From NCBI GenBank assembly GCA_007748055.1, contig CP036279.1, positions 806,001 to 870,000 on the forward strand: DNA of 64,000 nt. Reading direction: 5' to 3'. Under the pieces are notes generated by a model that was not told where the DNA came from, did not search any database, and saw only the letters and a list, made by a program, of their open reading frames with translations. Every line of letters begins with the position of its first letter. The first letter of the stretch is position 1. Position numbers and translations under genes: made by a program. Source of the DNA: Kolteria novifilia. Its GTDB lineage: Bacteria; Planctomycetota; Planctomycetia; Kolteriales; Kolteriaceae. Positions 53,113 through 61,524 of this stretch are shown here, piece by piece.

Positions 53113-53280
53113 TTAGCAGACCGTTGATCTATTCGGTGCCGCCTGCGAACGGTTCTCTCGACCAATCTCCGGGTCGAGGAAATCTCGACGAATCTACGGA
53201 TTCGCCTGCGTTTCTTCTCCTTGATCTTGGCCCAGACTCTTCGTTCTCGGCTTGGCCCGCTTGTGTCAACGACCTGTTAG
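53113..53280 (+). mobile_element. Family-B element, copy 3
   Basis: A 168-bp element from TTAGCAGACCGTTGATCT to GTCAACGACCTGTTAG. As an inverted repeat, TAGCAGACCGTTGA matches TAACAGGTCGTTGA. The inner CTACGGATTCGCCTGCGTTT is identical to copy 1. The right end (TTA at 53277-53279) is the stop codon of the DUF58 gene. The rest of the gap 52972-53112 shows nothing else. Confidence 0.75.
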
Positions 53281-55196
53281 TGATGCGAGGGGATCTGGGC
53301 CGAGCGCAGCCTTTCGATCCGTGCGAGCACCGCGCCGACCGCTTGCGAGCCGCTTCCCAGCACGAGCGGAACTCCGAGCGGCGAAAGCAACTCGCGTAGC
53401 TCCGCATGGGCGCGCCGATAGCGAACCATGTCGAGCCGGCGAATCGCGCGGACCGGATCCTGGGCATACCGATCGGCCGTCCTCGCGGCGTGGGCGGGCA
53501 TGATCTCTTCATCCTCATCCGGCGCGGGCAACCCCACCGGCCAGGGACATATCAGGATGACCTGATGGTGACGCGACAACGCGACTTTGATCGCTTGGAT
53601 CACCGGTTTCCAGTCGGCGGGTAGCTCCAGTAGGTCGACGACGATGACGAACAACTCATTGTCGTGGGCCATCGCCACCGCGCGCAGAAGGTACTTTCGC
53701 AGCCATTCGAGCTTGCTGGGACTCGAGAAGAGATACTTCCCATGGGTTCCGTAGTAGGGGCGACGATAGGGCACACGGTGTTCGTTCAGAAATCGCTGCG
53801 CCGCGGCGCTGAAGGCATCGTTGTCTTCCTCCAGGAGTGGGATGCCGCCGGGACCGAGGCCTTCGCGAACGGCGAAGAGGGAGGCGAGCTGCTTCCGCTT
53901 CGTCCGCAGTCGCCAGGGCGTCCGATAGCCGGCACGCCGTCGCCGATGCATGAAGCCGCGAAAGATGAGGAAGGATGTCGCGATCACCAGAAAGCACGCG
54001 GCGGCCTTGATGAGGAAGCTCACATTGAGATTGATGACCAAGTAGATCGATACGAGACCCGCCAACACCACCACGAGGAGCGTCAGGCCGCGAAGGCTGG
54101 TGAGAAAAGGAAGCCGGGAGAACCACGGCGCGGGGCGGTTGACCGACTGGTCCATGAGCTCGGGGTAGACGTCGCGAGCGAATTCGTGAGCGGGCAGAAT
54201 CAGCCGATCGGGCGGGCATTGGGAGGGCTGAACTGGCTGGGCCGCGGTCCGAGCGATTGCTCCCGCGAGCGTGTAGAGATGGCGATCGCCGCTGGCCGGA
54301 CGATAGACGCGCCCGCCGCGCTCGTCGAAGAGGCACATGCCGATCGGATCGCGGTTGACGATACAGCGCTCGGCAACCGCCAAGACGATCCGCACGGCCG
54401 AGGAGAGCAGGTTCCGCCCCGGCGGACCAATGCGGACCGAATCCGAAGCATCGACGAAGAGCGTGCAGCGAACGGGTACTTCACTCTCGTACTCCTTCGT
54501 AATCAGCCGATCGCGCCGCGCGGAGACCTTCCATGCGATGCACTTCGGGGGATCGCCCGGCACGTAGTCGCGCAGATCGAGCAGCTCGCTCCCCGTTCCG
54601 GGACGGCGATGCCGATGAACGCCCCGAATGGGGAGTTGATTGAACCGCTTGGTCGCCGACGGCCCCCCTCGATCTCCCGACAGGGGAGGCAGGACGGTCG
54701 CTTCCATCGGCTCGTGGAGAAACCGCTTCTGGGCGAAGAAACGCTGATGGTCGAACAGATAGAGCAGCACGCCCTCGAATCGCACGCGACCGGGCGAACT
54801 TAGCCGCAACCCGTAGCGGACCCGGATCGGACGATTCGCGTCCCACCCGTCGGGGCGATGGGCGATCTCGGTCGTGTGTCCCATCGTCGGCTCTCGGTCG
54901 GAGGCCTCCACGAACGGAATCCCGAGATGGCTCTCGGTTCGGACCCGAAGGACAACCTCAGTCCAGCGATCGCACCAGATCGTCGCCCGCGACGCTGGAC
55001 GGCCTTCCAGTTGCCGGTCGATGACCGCGTGAGCCAACGTCCACTCGACGCGCAGGAGGAAGAGAACCCACTCGCTCGCGAACCAGACGAGGGCCGACAG
55101 CGCAACCAGCAGCAAGATTGTCTGGCGCAGCAATACCGCCAGCACGAAGACCGCGAAAAGGGTCAGCAAGAGCCAGAAACCGCGAGCGGTGATCAT
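53277..55196 (-). CDS. DUF58 domain membrane protein
   Basis: About 639 residues. Two N-terminal helices (about 5-40) are followed by a periplasmic or cytosolic beta part and the DUF58 core: LDLRDYVPGDPPKCIAWKVSARRDRLITKEYESE, the diagnostic motif, and TLFVDASDSVRIG with a VWA-like DxSxS site. Two further helices (about 375-425) and a second alpha/beta region (ELFVIVVDLLELPADW...VILICPW) follow, which looks like an additional VWA-like half. DUF58 genes usually neighbour moxR; none is here. Start is ATG 55196, though an in-frame ATG at 55232 exists. The stop codon lies within the family-B element. Confidence 0.82.
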   Translation of the reverse strand: MITARGFWLLLTLFAVFVLAVLLRQTILLLVALSALVWFASEWVLFLLRVEWTLAHAVIDRQLEGRPASRATIWCDRWTEVVLRVRTESHLGIPFVEASDREPTMGHTTEIAHRPDGWDANRPIRVRYGLRLSSPGRVRFEGVLLYLFDHQRFFAQKRFLHEPMEATVLPPLSGDRGGPSATKRFNQLPIRGVHRHRRPGTGSELLDLRDYVPGDPPKCIAWKVSARRDRLITKEYESEVPVRCTLFVDASDSVRIGPPGRNLLSSAVRIVLAVAERCIVNRDPIGMCLFDERGGRVYRPASGDRHLYTLAGAIARTAAQPVQPSQCPPDRLILPAHEFARDVYPELMDQSVNRPAPWFSRLPFLTSLRGLTLLVVVLAGLVSIYLVINLNVSFLIKAAACFLVIATSFLIFRGFMHRRRRAGYRTPWRLRTKRKQLASLFAVREGLGPGGIPLLEEDNDAFSAAAQRFLNEHRVPYRRPYYGTHGKYLFSSPSKLEWLRKYLLRAVAMAHDNELFVIVVDLLELPADWKPVIQAIKVALSRHHQVILICPWPVGLPAPDEDEEIMPAHAARTADRYAQDPVRAIRRLDMVRYRRAHAELRELLSPLGVPLVLGSGSQAVGAVLARIERLRSAQIPSHH

Positions 55197-55425
55197 GGGA
55201 GAAGGCGTTTCTTTCCGATGCCAAGGCTTCACGGCCGGTCGGGTCTCTCGCCGGGGACGGAGCCCGTCCGGAGGCGCGAAGCGATCGATTCCTACTCTCC
55301 CAATCTACCAAGCTTCCCCGAAGATGCGACGAGTCTCCCGGTCAACGCTTGTATCAACTCGGGGGACGTGGTATTCCCGCCCCGACGGTCTCGGGTGGGA
55401 ACCGCGGCGGGGCAGGGAGATGAGC

Positions 55426-56031
55426 ATGGATTGGCGGCAGTCGACGGCGGAACATTTGATCCGCGCGGGTATCGAGGAATCGGCCGAGGTCAAGAAACGC
55501 CTCTTGGAGAGAGCCCCCCAGCTTGCCGAGATTGCGAGTGTTATCGCTGATGCCTACCGCTGGGGACGAAAGCTGATCGCCTTCGGCAACGGAGGTAGTG
55601 CCGCCGATGCGCAGCACATCGTCGCCGAGCTCGTTGGACGATTTCTCGTCGACCGACGCGCTCTGCCCGCGTTGGCGTTGACGTGCAACTCCTCGACCTT
55701 GACGGCGATCGGAAACGACTACGCCTACGACGAGATCTTCGCTCGGCAGATCGACGCGTTCGGCCAGCCGGGCGATGTCGCCCTGGGCATCTCCACGAGC
55801 GGCAACTCCTCCAACGTGGTCAACGCCATCGAGCGGGCTCACAAAAATGGCTTGGTGACAATCGGGCTCACCGGAGCCGGTGGCGGAACGTTGGCGGAAA
55901 TTGCCGACTACTGCGTATGCATTCCGACGCAAAGCACGCCGCGGGTCCAAGAGTGCCACATCCTCGTGGGCCATCTTTGGTGCGAGTGGATCGAAGCCGA
56001 CATGATCAAGCAAGACAAAGCCGCCGCGTAA
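55426..56031 (+). CDS. gmhA: Phosphoheptose isomerase (SIS domain)
   Basis: A 201-residue SIS protein. GNGGSAADAQH (54-64) and ELVGRF provide the sugar phosphate site, with His64 and Glu68 equivalent to GmhA zinc ligands; TSGNSSNVVNAIERAHKNG binds phosphate, and RVQECHILVGHLWCEW holds the Gln and His that complete the zinc site. GmhA turns sedoheptulose 7-phosphate into heptose 7-phosphate, the first step toward ADP-heptose; HldE and the heptosyltransferase are 17-19 kb away. I chose ATG 55426 because GGGAG at 55415-55419 is correctly spaced for it, while ATG 55420 follows it directly. The TAA stop abuts a family-B fragment. Confidence 0.9.
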   Translation: MDWRQSTAEHLIRAGIEESAEVKKRLLERAPQLAEIASVIADAYRWGRKLIAFGNGGSAADAQHIVAELVGRFLVDRRALPALALTCNSSTLTAIGNDYAYDEIFARQIDAFGQPGDVALGISTSGNSSNVVNAIERAHKNGLVTIGLTGAGGGTLAEIADYCVCIPTQSTPRVQECHILVGHLWCEWIEADMIKQDKAAA

Positions 56032-56074
56032 CGAAGCGTTCGCAGCCGGCAGCGAATCGATCAACGGCTGCTAA
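56030..56074 (-). mobile_element. Family-B element fragment, copy 4 (left end only)
   Basis: The reverse complement begins TTAGCAGCCGTTGATC and continues ATTCGCTGCCGGCTGCGAACG, as in copy 1. It breaks off at the gmhA stop codon. Confidence 0.65.
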
Positions 56075-56221
56075 TGTCCTGATTGGTAAATTCATTGCCC
56101 AGAAGACTCTTGGGTGCCATGCCCACACTCGGCATGGGCACGTGGGAAACGCCTGTGATTCGGCGCGCTTCCGCATGATTGAGGGAATAGGTTTCACGTA
56201 GCGAACTTGCCAATCAGGACA
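56075..56221. mobile_element. Family-D element with 19-bp inverted terminal repeats
   Basis: TGTCCTGATTGGTAAATTC (56075-56093) mirrors the right end, which reads as TGTCCTGATTGGCAAGTTC on the other strand: 17 of 19 match, the outer 12 perfectly. The inner part carries a family-C palindrome (GTGCCATGCCCAC/GCATGGGCAC, near 56114). No coding frame. Total 147 bp, fitting a miniature transposable element. Confidence 0.8.
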
Positions 56222-56222
56222 G

Positions 56223-56331
56223 CGAGTGCTCTGTTTCAACGTGAAGTTAGTGTTGGGGCAACCCTAACCCTTTGGCACTGGATGACAAGCAGCCAGTGGC
56301 ATCCCAAAACGTCGTTGGACCAGTGCGCTAG
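56223..56331 (-). mobile_element. Family-A element, copy 4
   Basis: Reverse orientation: from CTAGCGCACTGGTCC (right) through GCCACTGGCTGCTTGTCATCC and CCAAAGGGTTAGGGTTG to GAAACAGAGCAC at the left. The outer left CTAG has become CGAG. The CTAG at 56328-56331 supplies the DinB gene's stop codon (minus strand). Confidence 0.82.
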
Positions 56332-56807
56332 TCCCTCGGCCAGGCTCCGAGCGAACGGCGAATCAGGACGAGCTGGCCGATGTGGTAGGCGTTGTGGTCG
56401 GCGACCAAGAGCGCTTCGCGGAGAATCGTCTGGCCCTCCCCGTGCGGGATCGGCGCGAAGAGGTTGATCGCCGGGTTTGCCACCAACTCCCTCATTGCCT
56501 TGAGATCCTCACGAAAGCATTGGATGCTCCGATTCCACGCGTGCATGTTCGGCGGCGTATCCCCCTTGGGCCAATAGCCGGTGGGGAACTCGGGCGAGAC
56601 ATGCTTGGGGTTGCGCGAGAACTCCAAGATGTCCCACTGGGCGATCCGCAAGTGTTCGACCAACCGCCATGGGGTATGATCGACGCCGGCGACGCGTTCG
56701 CCGAGTAGCTCTTCCGGAAATCCTTCGACCGCCTTGTCGAACCCTACGTGGGCACCCCCCGGCCCCAACAGGTAGAGCACGTGCTCTCGCAGCGACTGAT
56801 CGGACAT
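56328..56807 (-). CDS. DinB family protein
   Basis: A 159-residue four-helix protein. Features: [28 protein letters not shown], the metal-binding His in [18 protein letters not shown], and [23 protein letters not shown] with two His in the last helix, the usual three-His set of the DinB/YfiT superfamily. Members include thiol-dependent transferases (bacillithiol or mycothiol) and unknowns. ATG 56807 was chosen because GAAGGGA lies upstream and the family begins there; ATG 56861 adds unrelated residues. The stop is provided by the family-A element. No thiol-cofactor genes are near. Confidence 0.88.
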   Translation of the reverse strand: MSDQSLREHVLYLLGPGGAHVGFDKAVEGFPEELLGERVAGVDHTPWRLVEHLRIAQWDILEFSRNPKHVSPEFPTGYWPKGDTPPNMHAWNRSIQCFREDLKAMRELVANPAINLFAPIPHGEGQTILREALLVADHNAYHIGQLVLIRRSLGAWPRD

Positions 56808-56864
56808 CAACGAATCCCTTCCGCTCCTTCCCCAACGGTGGCTATTGGACATGGTATGCAAAGA

Positions 56865-58058
56865 TCAGTTTTGCGGTTCGTCTCCCACCGATGTTTCTTT
56901 GTCGGTGGTCGCTCGCGTGGCCCGGTAGTTGCGAGGTGACAGTCCCGAGGCACGCTGAAAGACGATGTTGAGTCGCCGAGCGTCGTTGAAGCCGCAACGG
57001 CGGGCGATGTCGGCGAGTTTGAGCGGCGGATCGCGTTCGAGCAGCTCCTTCGCCTTGCCGACTCGTTCGCGGGCGATGAAGTCGTGAGGACTCATCCCGA
57101 GATGGACTCGGAAGAGGCGTTCGAGCCAGCGCCGCGAGACATTGCACCGCTTCGCGACCTCATCGGTCCCCAACCGGCGATCGAGCTGCCGATGGATGAT
57201 CGTCACGGCCTTGCGCAACGTGGGATGGTTGATCGCGAGCGTCTCGGTGCTCTTGCGCGCGTGGACCGGGCCGGGAGCGATGGCGAGCGAGCGTTCGCGA
57301 ACGCGCGTGCCGGCCATGAGTCGGTCGAGCAACCGCGCCGCCTCGGCGCCGATCGTTTGACCCTCTTGGCGGACGCTGCTCAGGGGTGGATCGGCGGACT
57401 CGCACGCCACCGGATCGTCGTTGACGCCGACCACCGCCACGTCGTCGGGGAGCTTCAACTCCAGTCGTTGGCAAACCTCTTGAACCATCCGCGCCCGGTA
57501 GTCGTGAGCCGCCATGACGCCGACCGGATGCTCCAGCCCGCCAAGCCACCCTTCCAACTCCGAGCGATCCCAAAGCCACGGGCGATCGGCGTGCAGGCTG
57601 CTTGTCGTCAAGAGGACGTCACACGGATGACCTGCTTGCCCGATCCGTTCCACGAAACCTCGCTGCCGTTCCTGGGAATACCAAACATCGGTCAGCCCGT
57701 AGTAGCCGAACCGCTGGAAGCCGCGCTCGAGAAGATGCTCGGCCGCGAGTCGCCCGATCGCGTGATTGTCGCTGGTGACCGTCGGTAGGCCCGTTTCGCG
57801 AATCGCCGAGGAGAGATTGACGACGGGGCAAGAGAGTTGGCGAAAGACCTCGAGCTGCGACCGCGACTCGGCCATCGCGATCACGCCGTCACCATCCCAG
57901 TCGGCCAGGCTGTGAACGCTCACCGGGTTGGCCTCGGGCCCGAAGGCGAATTGCCAGGGTCCATGGCGACGCGCGTACGCGAGGATTCCCCAAGTCATCC
58001 GTTCCTGATGGGGGATCGCGATTTGATAGGCCAGGGCGATGCGTCGGAGCGTTCCCAT
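56865..58058 (-). CDS. XylR-like AraC family transcription regulator
   Basis: A 397-residue protein. The N-terminal two thirds are a LacI-type sugar-binding fold (RIALAYQIAIPHQERMTWGILAYARRHGPW, DGVIAMAESRSQ, PVVNLSSAIRET, GVMAAHDYRARMVQEVC, VAVVGVNDDPVACESADPPLSSV), as in E. coli XylR. The C-terminal 100 residues are an AraC-type double HTH: LGTDEVAKRCNVSRRWLERLFR and LKLADIARRCGFNDARRLNIVFQRASGLSPRNYR. It should respond to a sugar and control the divergent operon. Start is ATG 58058 (GTG 58064 also in frame). The palindromic region directly upstream (58080-58126) is a likely binding site. Confidence 0.9.
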   Translation of the reverse strand: MGTLRRIALAYQIAIPHQERMTWGILAYARRHGPWQFAFGPEANPVSVHSLADWDGDGVIAMAESRSQLEVFRQLSCPVVNLSSAIRETGLPTVTSDNHAIGRLAAEHLLERGFQRFGYYGLTDVWYSQERQRGFVERIGQAGHPCDVLLTTSSLHADRPWLWDRSELEGWLGGLEHPVGVMAAHDYRARMVQEVCQRLELKLPDDVAVVGVNDDPVACESADPPLSSVRQEGQTIGAEAARLLDRLMAGTRVRERSLAIAPGPVHARKSTETLAINHPTLRKAVTIIHRQLDRRLGTDEVAKRCNVSRRWLERLFRVHLGMSPHDFIARERVGKAKELLERDPPLKLADIARRCGFNDARRLNIVFQRASGLSPRNYRATRATTDKETSVGDEPQN

Positions 58059-58079
58059 GACCACATCGTAGTTCGCCTA

Positions 58080-58126
58080 GTGCGCAAAAGAGTACAGAAT
58101 GTTCTCAAAAGAACTCTTGTGCGCAC
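58080..58126. promoter_or_regulatory. Probable operator of the XylR-like regulator
   Basis: GTGCGCAAAAGAGT (58080-58093) and ACTCTTGTGCGCAC (58113-58126) are inverted copies with one mismatch, separated by 19 nt. Inside is GTTCTCAAAAGAAC (58101-58114), another inverted repeat. It lies 22 bp upstream of the regulator and about 200 bp before the divergent gene. Confidence 0.6.
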
Positions 58127-58327
58127 GCTTGGTGACTCTAGCATCAGTGGGGTAGACCCATCGTCGCCTCCGATCGGTTCCTACCGAAACGTCACGAGCC
58201 CGTGGCCACTGCCCGATGGGTGGCTCCATCGGCCCTCCTTCTGGGATGCTCCGGGTTCGCCCCGCCATCGACGCGAATTGACTTCTCCCCGGCGCTGGGC
58301 GCCGCTGATTGTTGGAGCGCTCGCCGC

Positions 58328-61300
58328 ATGAGTAAGAGACCGCGCCGCTCGCTGGACTGGACGCTGCCAGCGATTGTCTTCCTGTTCGCGCTTCGTCCCT
58401 CGTGGGCGCAGGGGGCGTCTCCGATCGACTTCACTCGGGAGATCCAGCCGCTACTCTCGGATGCGTGCTTTCACTGCCATGGCCCCGACGAGCAAACGCG
58501 GGAAGCCGACCTGCGGCTGGACCTCAAGGAAGGGGCCTTTGAGGATCGAGGTGGATACGCCGCCTTCACGCCCGGCGACTTGGCCAAGAGCGAAGCCCTC
58601 GCCCGCATGATCACGGACGATCCCGATTTGCGGATGCCGCCAGCGGACTCCGGGCGAACGCTCGGCCCCAAGCAGATCGAACGTGTCCGCCGCTGGATCG
58701 AACAGGGGGCCAAGTGGCGAGAGCACTGGGCGTTCATCGTGCCCGAGCGACCCCGGGTGCCGCGCGTGAACGATCGCTCGTGGAGCCGCGGCCCCATCGA
58801 CACGTTCGTCTTGGCTCGGCTGGAACGCGAGGGGCTTTCCCCTTCGCCGGAGGCCGATCGGGAGACGCTCCTTCGTCGGCTCAGTTTCGATCTGATCGGG
58901 TTACCGCCTACGCCGGAGGAGGTCGACGCGTTCGTCAACGACCGCTCGCCCGATGCGTATGCTCGAGTGGTCGATCGATTGCTCGACTCGCCCCACTACG
59001 GCGAACGGATGGCGATGGTCTGGCTCGACGCGGCCCGTTACGCCGACACCGACGGTTTCCAGGGAGATGCGACGCGCAATAACTGGGCGTGGCGCGATTG
59101 GGTGGTCGGAGCCTACAACCGCAACATGCCCTTCGATCAGTTCACGATCGAGCAGTTCGCCGGCGATCTTCTCCCCGACGCGACGCTCGAGCAGCGACTC
59201 GCGACGTGCTTTCATCGCAATCACATGACCAACGGAGAAGGGGGACGCGATCCGGAGGAGTCGCGGGTCGACTACGTGATCGACCGCACGAACACGACCG
59301 GGACGGTTTGGCTCGGGCTGACGCTCGGTTGCTGTCAGTGCCACAGTCACAAGTACGATCCGATCACGCAGACCGAGTACTACCAACTCACCGCGTTCTT
59401 CAACAGCATCGAAGAGACGGGAAAGGCCGCTGGCGCGGCATCGCCCTACATGAAGTATCAGTCGCCGTGGGGGAAGCGGGCGGTCGCCAACGCCACCGAA
59501 GCGGTCAATCGGCGGCAAGCGGAACTCCGTCGACTCGACGCCAAGACCCGGCCCGCGTTCGACGCGTGGCTCACCGAAGAACTCGCGGCGATCAAACGGG
59601 GCCAGGCGACTCCGGTCTGGCGGTCGGTGGTCGCCAAAGGCCTGACGAGTACCGATGGCACGAAGCTGGCCCAAGACGCGACGGGAGTCATCACGACCTC
59701 GGGGCCAGACCCGCGACATGACGACTATCTCGTGACGGTTTCTCCCGATCTGCCTCAGTTGACAGGGATGCGGCTCGAGATCCTTCCGCATGCCTCCAAC
59801 ACCGAAGGGGGACTGTCCCGTTCGGACAACGGCCACTTCATCCTGACCAATCTCAAGATCAATGCTCGCCGCAAGGGGAGCAGCATCATCGAGGAGGTAC
59901 CGATCGTTTCGGCGATCGCCGACTTCTCCGAGTCGGTCAAGGGAAAGGCCTACGGGGCGGTGAAGGATGTGCTCGATGACGATCCGCGCACCGGTTGGTC
60001 GTCCGAGGGAAGCGATCCGAGAACGCCTCGCGTCGCCCTGTTCGCGTTTGAGGAAGCCCTGCCCACCGGCGACGGCATCGAGTACGTCATCGAGCTGCGG
60101 CATCGGTCGCTGAGCGGGCCGAAGAACATGGGACGGTTCCGGCTGTCGCTCACTGACCAGTTTGGCCCCGTCGTCCGCAGTCTGGAGAAGCCCCCGCTGG
60201 AGGAGTTGGCGTCGACCGATGTTCCCGACGTGGCGTCGATCCCGGGCAGGTTGAAGAAGCGCCTTCACGAGCAGTTCCTCGCGGGACGACCGGAGATCGT
60301 CGAGGCGCGGGCGGCCCTCGCGCGTGCCCAGTCACAGTTGAAGGAAGCCAAACGCTGGGCGGGAGAGGTCGGCGTGATGGTCCTCGAGGAACGAAAGGAG
60401 CCGCGCGAGACGCACCTGCTGGTTCGCGGCGTCTGGGACCAGAAGGGCGAAGAGGTGACTCACGGAGTTCCGGCCGCTGTCGCTCCTTGGAAGGAGGCCT
60501 CCTCGACGGACCGTTTGGCGCTCGCCCGTTGGCTCGTCGATCGCGACAATCCGCTGACCGCGCGGGTGACGGTCAATCGTTATTGGTTGATGATCTTCGG
60601 AGCCGGTTTGGTACGGACGCCGGAGGATTTCGGAGTTCAGGGAGAGCGGCCGACGCATCCCGAGTTGCTCGATTGGCTCGCTGTCGAGTTCGTCGAGAGT
60701 GGGTGGAACGTGAAAAGGCTTCTCAAGCAGATCGTGATGAGCGCGACCTACCGCCAGCGATCGGAAGTGACGCCCGAACGGCTTGAGTCGGATCCGGAGA
60801 ACCGCCTGTTGGGACGTTCGCCGCGTTACCGTCTGCCGAGTTGGATGATTCGCGACGCGGCGCTTCGCGCTAGCGATCTTCTGACCGCCGATCTGGGAGG
60901 TCCACCCGTGAGGCCCTATCAGCCCGACGGCGTTTGGGCCGATCGGACGATGGGTCGATTTCGCTACGAGCCGACCGACGGCGCCGAGCAGTATCGCCGC
61001 TCGCTCTACTCCTTCTGGCGGCGCTCGGTGGCCCCGACCTTCATGTTCGACGCGGCGCAGCGTCGTGTTTGTCAGGTCCGTGTCACGCGAACGAATACGC
61101 CGCTGCACGCGTTGGCGCTGCTCAACGACTTGACGTACCTGGAATCGGCCAACGCCCTCGCCCAGGACGTGATGAAGAACTCTTTCCACGAGCAACGACG
61201 GATCGACGAGATCGCAAGGCGGGTCTTGTCCCGATCGGCGACCGGTGCGGAACGGAAGCGACTCGGGCAGCTGTATCAAGCCGCTCTCGCGTACTACCGC

Positions 61301-61441
61301 TCGCATCCCGACGATGCGCACGCGTACCTGAGACAAGGAAACTGGCGACCCGATGAGTCGTGCGACCAAGCGGAGTTGGCGGGGCTCTCTCTGGTCGCGA
61401 GCACGCTCCTGAACCTTGATGAAACGATGACGCGAGAGTGA
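58328..61441 (+). CDS. PSCyt1-DUF1549-DUF1553 planctomycete cytochrome-like protein
   Basis: A 1037-residue exported protein. The signal peptide is at 1 to about 28. PSCyt1 has one heme site, CFHCH at 47-51, and MPP as the possible distal ligand (DLRMPPADSG). DUF1549 follows (WSRGPIDTFVLARLEREGL...FDLIGLPPTPEEVDAFVND...YGERMAMVWLDAARYADTDGFQ), with CQCHSHKYDPI being typical. The C-terminal DUF1553 (about 720-1010) has RLALARWLVDRDNPLTARVTVNRYW, HPELLDWLAVEF and WRRSVAPTFMFDAAQR. These proteins are almost confined to planctomycetes and relatives and go with polysaccharide-degradation loci; their function is unproven. ATG 58328 opens a proper signal peptide; the frame upstream (from 58202) does not. 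Confidence 0.93.
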   Translation: MSKRPRRSLDWTLPAIVFLFALRPSWAQGASPIDFTREIQPLLSDACFHCHGPDEQTREADLRLDLKEGAFEDRGGYAAFTPGDLAKSEALARMITDDPDLRMPPADSGRTLGPKQIERVRRWIEQGAKWREHWAFIVPERPRVPRVNDRSWSRGPIDTFVLARLEREGLSPSPEADRETLLRRLSFDLIGLPPTPEEVDAFVNDRSPDAYARVVDRLLDSPHYGERMAMVWLDAARYADTDGFQGDATRNNWAWRDWVVGAYNRNMPFDQFTIEQFAGDLLPDATLEQRLATCFHRNHMTNGEGGRDPEESRVDYVIDRTNTTGTVWLGLTLGCCQCHSHKYDPITQTEYYQLTAFFNSIEETGKAAGAASPYMKYQSPWGKRAVANATEAVNRRQAELRRLDAKTRPAFDAWLTEELAAIKRGQATPVWRSVVAKGLTSTDGTKLAQDATGVITTSGPDPRHDDYLVTVSPDLPQLTGMRLEILPHASNTEGGLSRSDNGHFILTNLKINARRKGSSIIEEVPIVSAIADFSESVKGKAYGAVKDVLDDDPRTGWSSEGSDPRTPRVALFAFEEALPTGDGIEYVIELRHRSLSGPKNMGRFRLSLTDQFGPVVRSLEKPPLEELASTDVPDVASIPGRLKKRLHEQFLAGRPEIVEARAALARAQSQLKEAKRWAGEVGVMVLEERKEPRETHLLVRGVWDQKGEEVTHGVPAAVAPWKEASSTDRLALARWLVDRDNPLTARVTVNRYWLMIFGAGLVRTPEDFGVQGERPTHPELLDWLAVEFVESGWNVKRLLKQIVMSATYRQRSEVTPERLESDPENRLLGRSPRYRLPSWMIRDAALRASDLLTADLGGPPVRPYQPDGVWADRTMGRFRYEPTDGAEQYRRSLYSFWRRSVAPTFMFDAAQRRVCQVRVTRTNTPLHALALLNDLTYLESANALAQDVMKNSFHEQRRIDEIARRVLSRSATGAERKRLGQLYQAALAYYRSHPDDAHAYLRQGNWRPDESCDQAELAGLSLVASTLLNLDETMTRE

Positions 61442-61524
61442 CTGCTTGGGTCGTGCCGGAAGGCATGCCCCACGGTCGGTGCGGTGAGACAAATGGTGGC
61501 GATCGACGGTGAGAGGATGAGATC

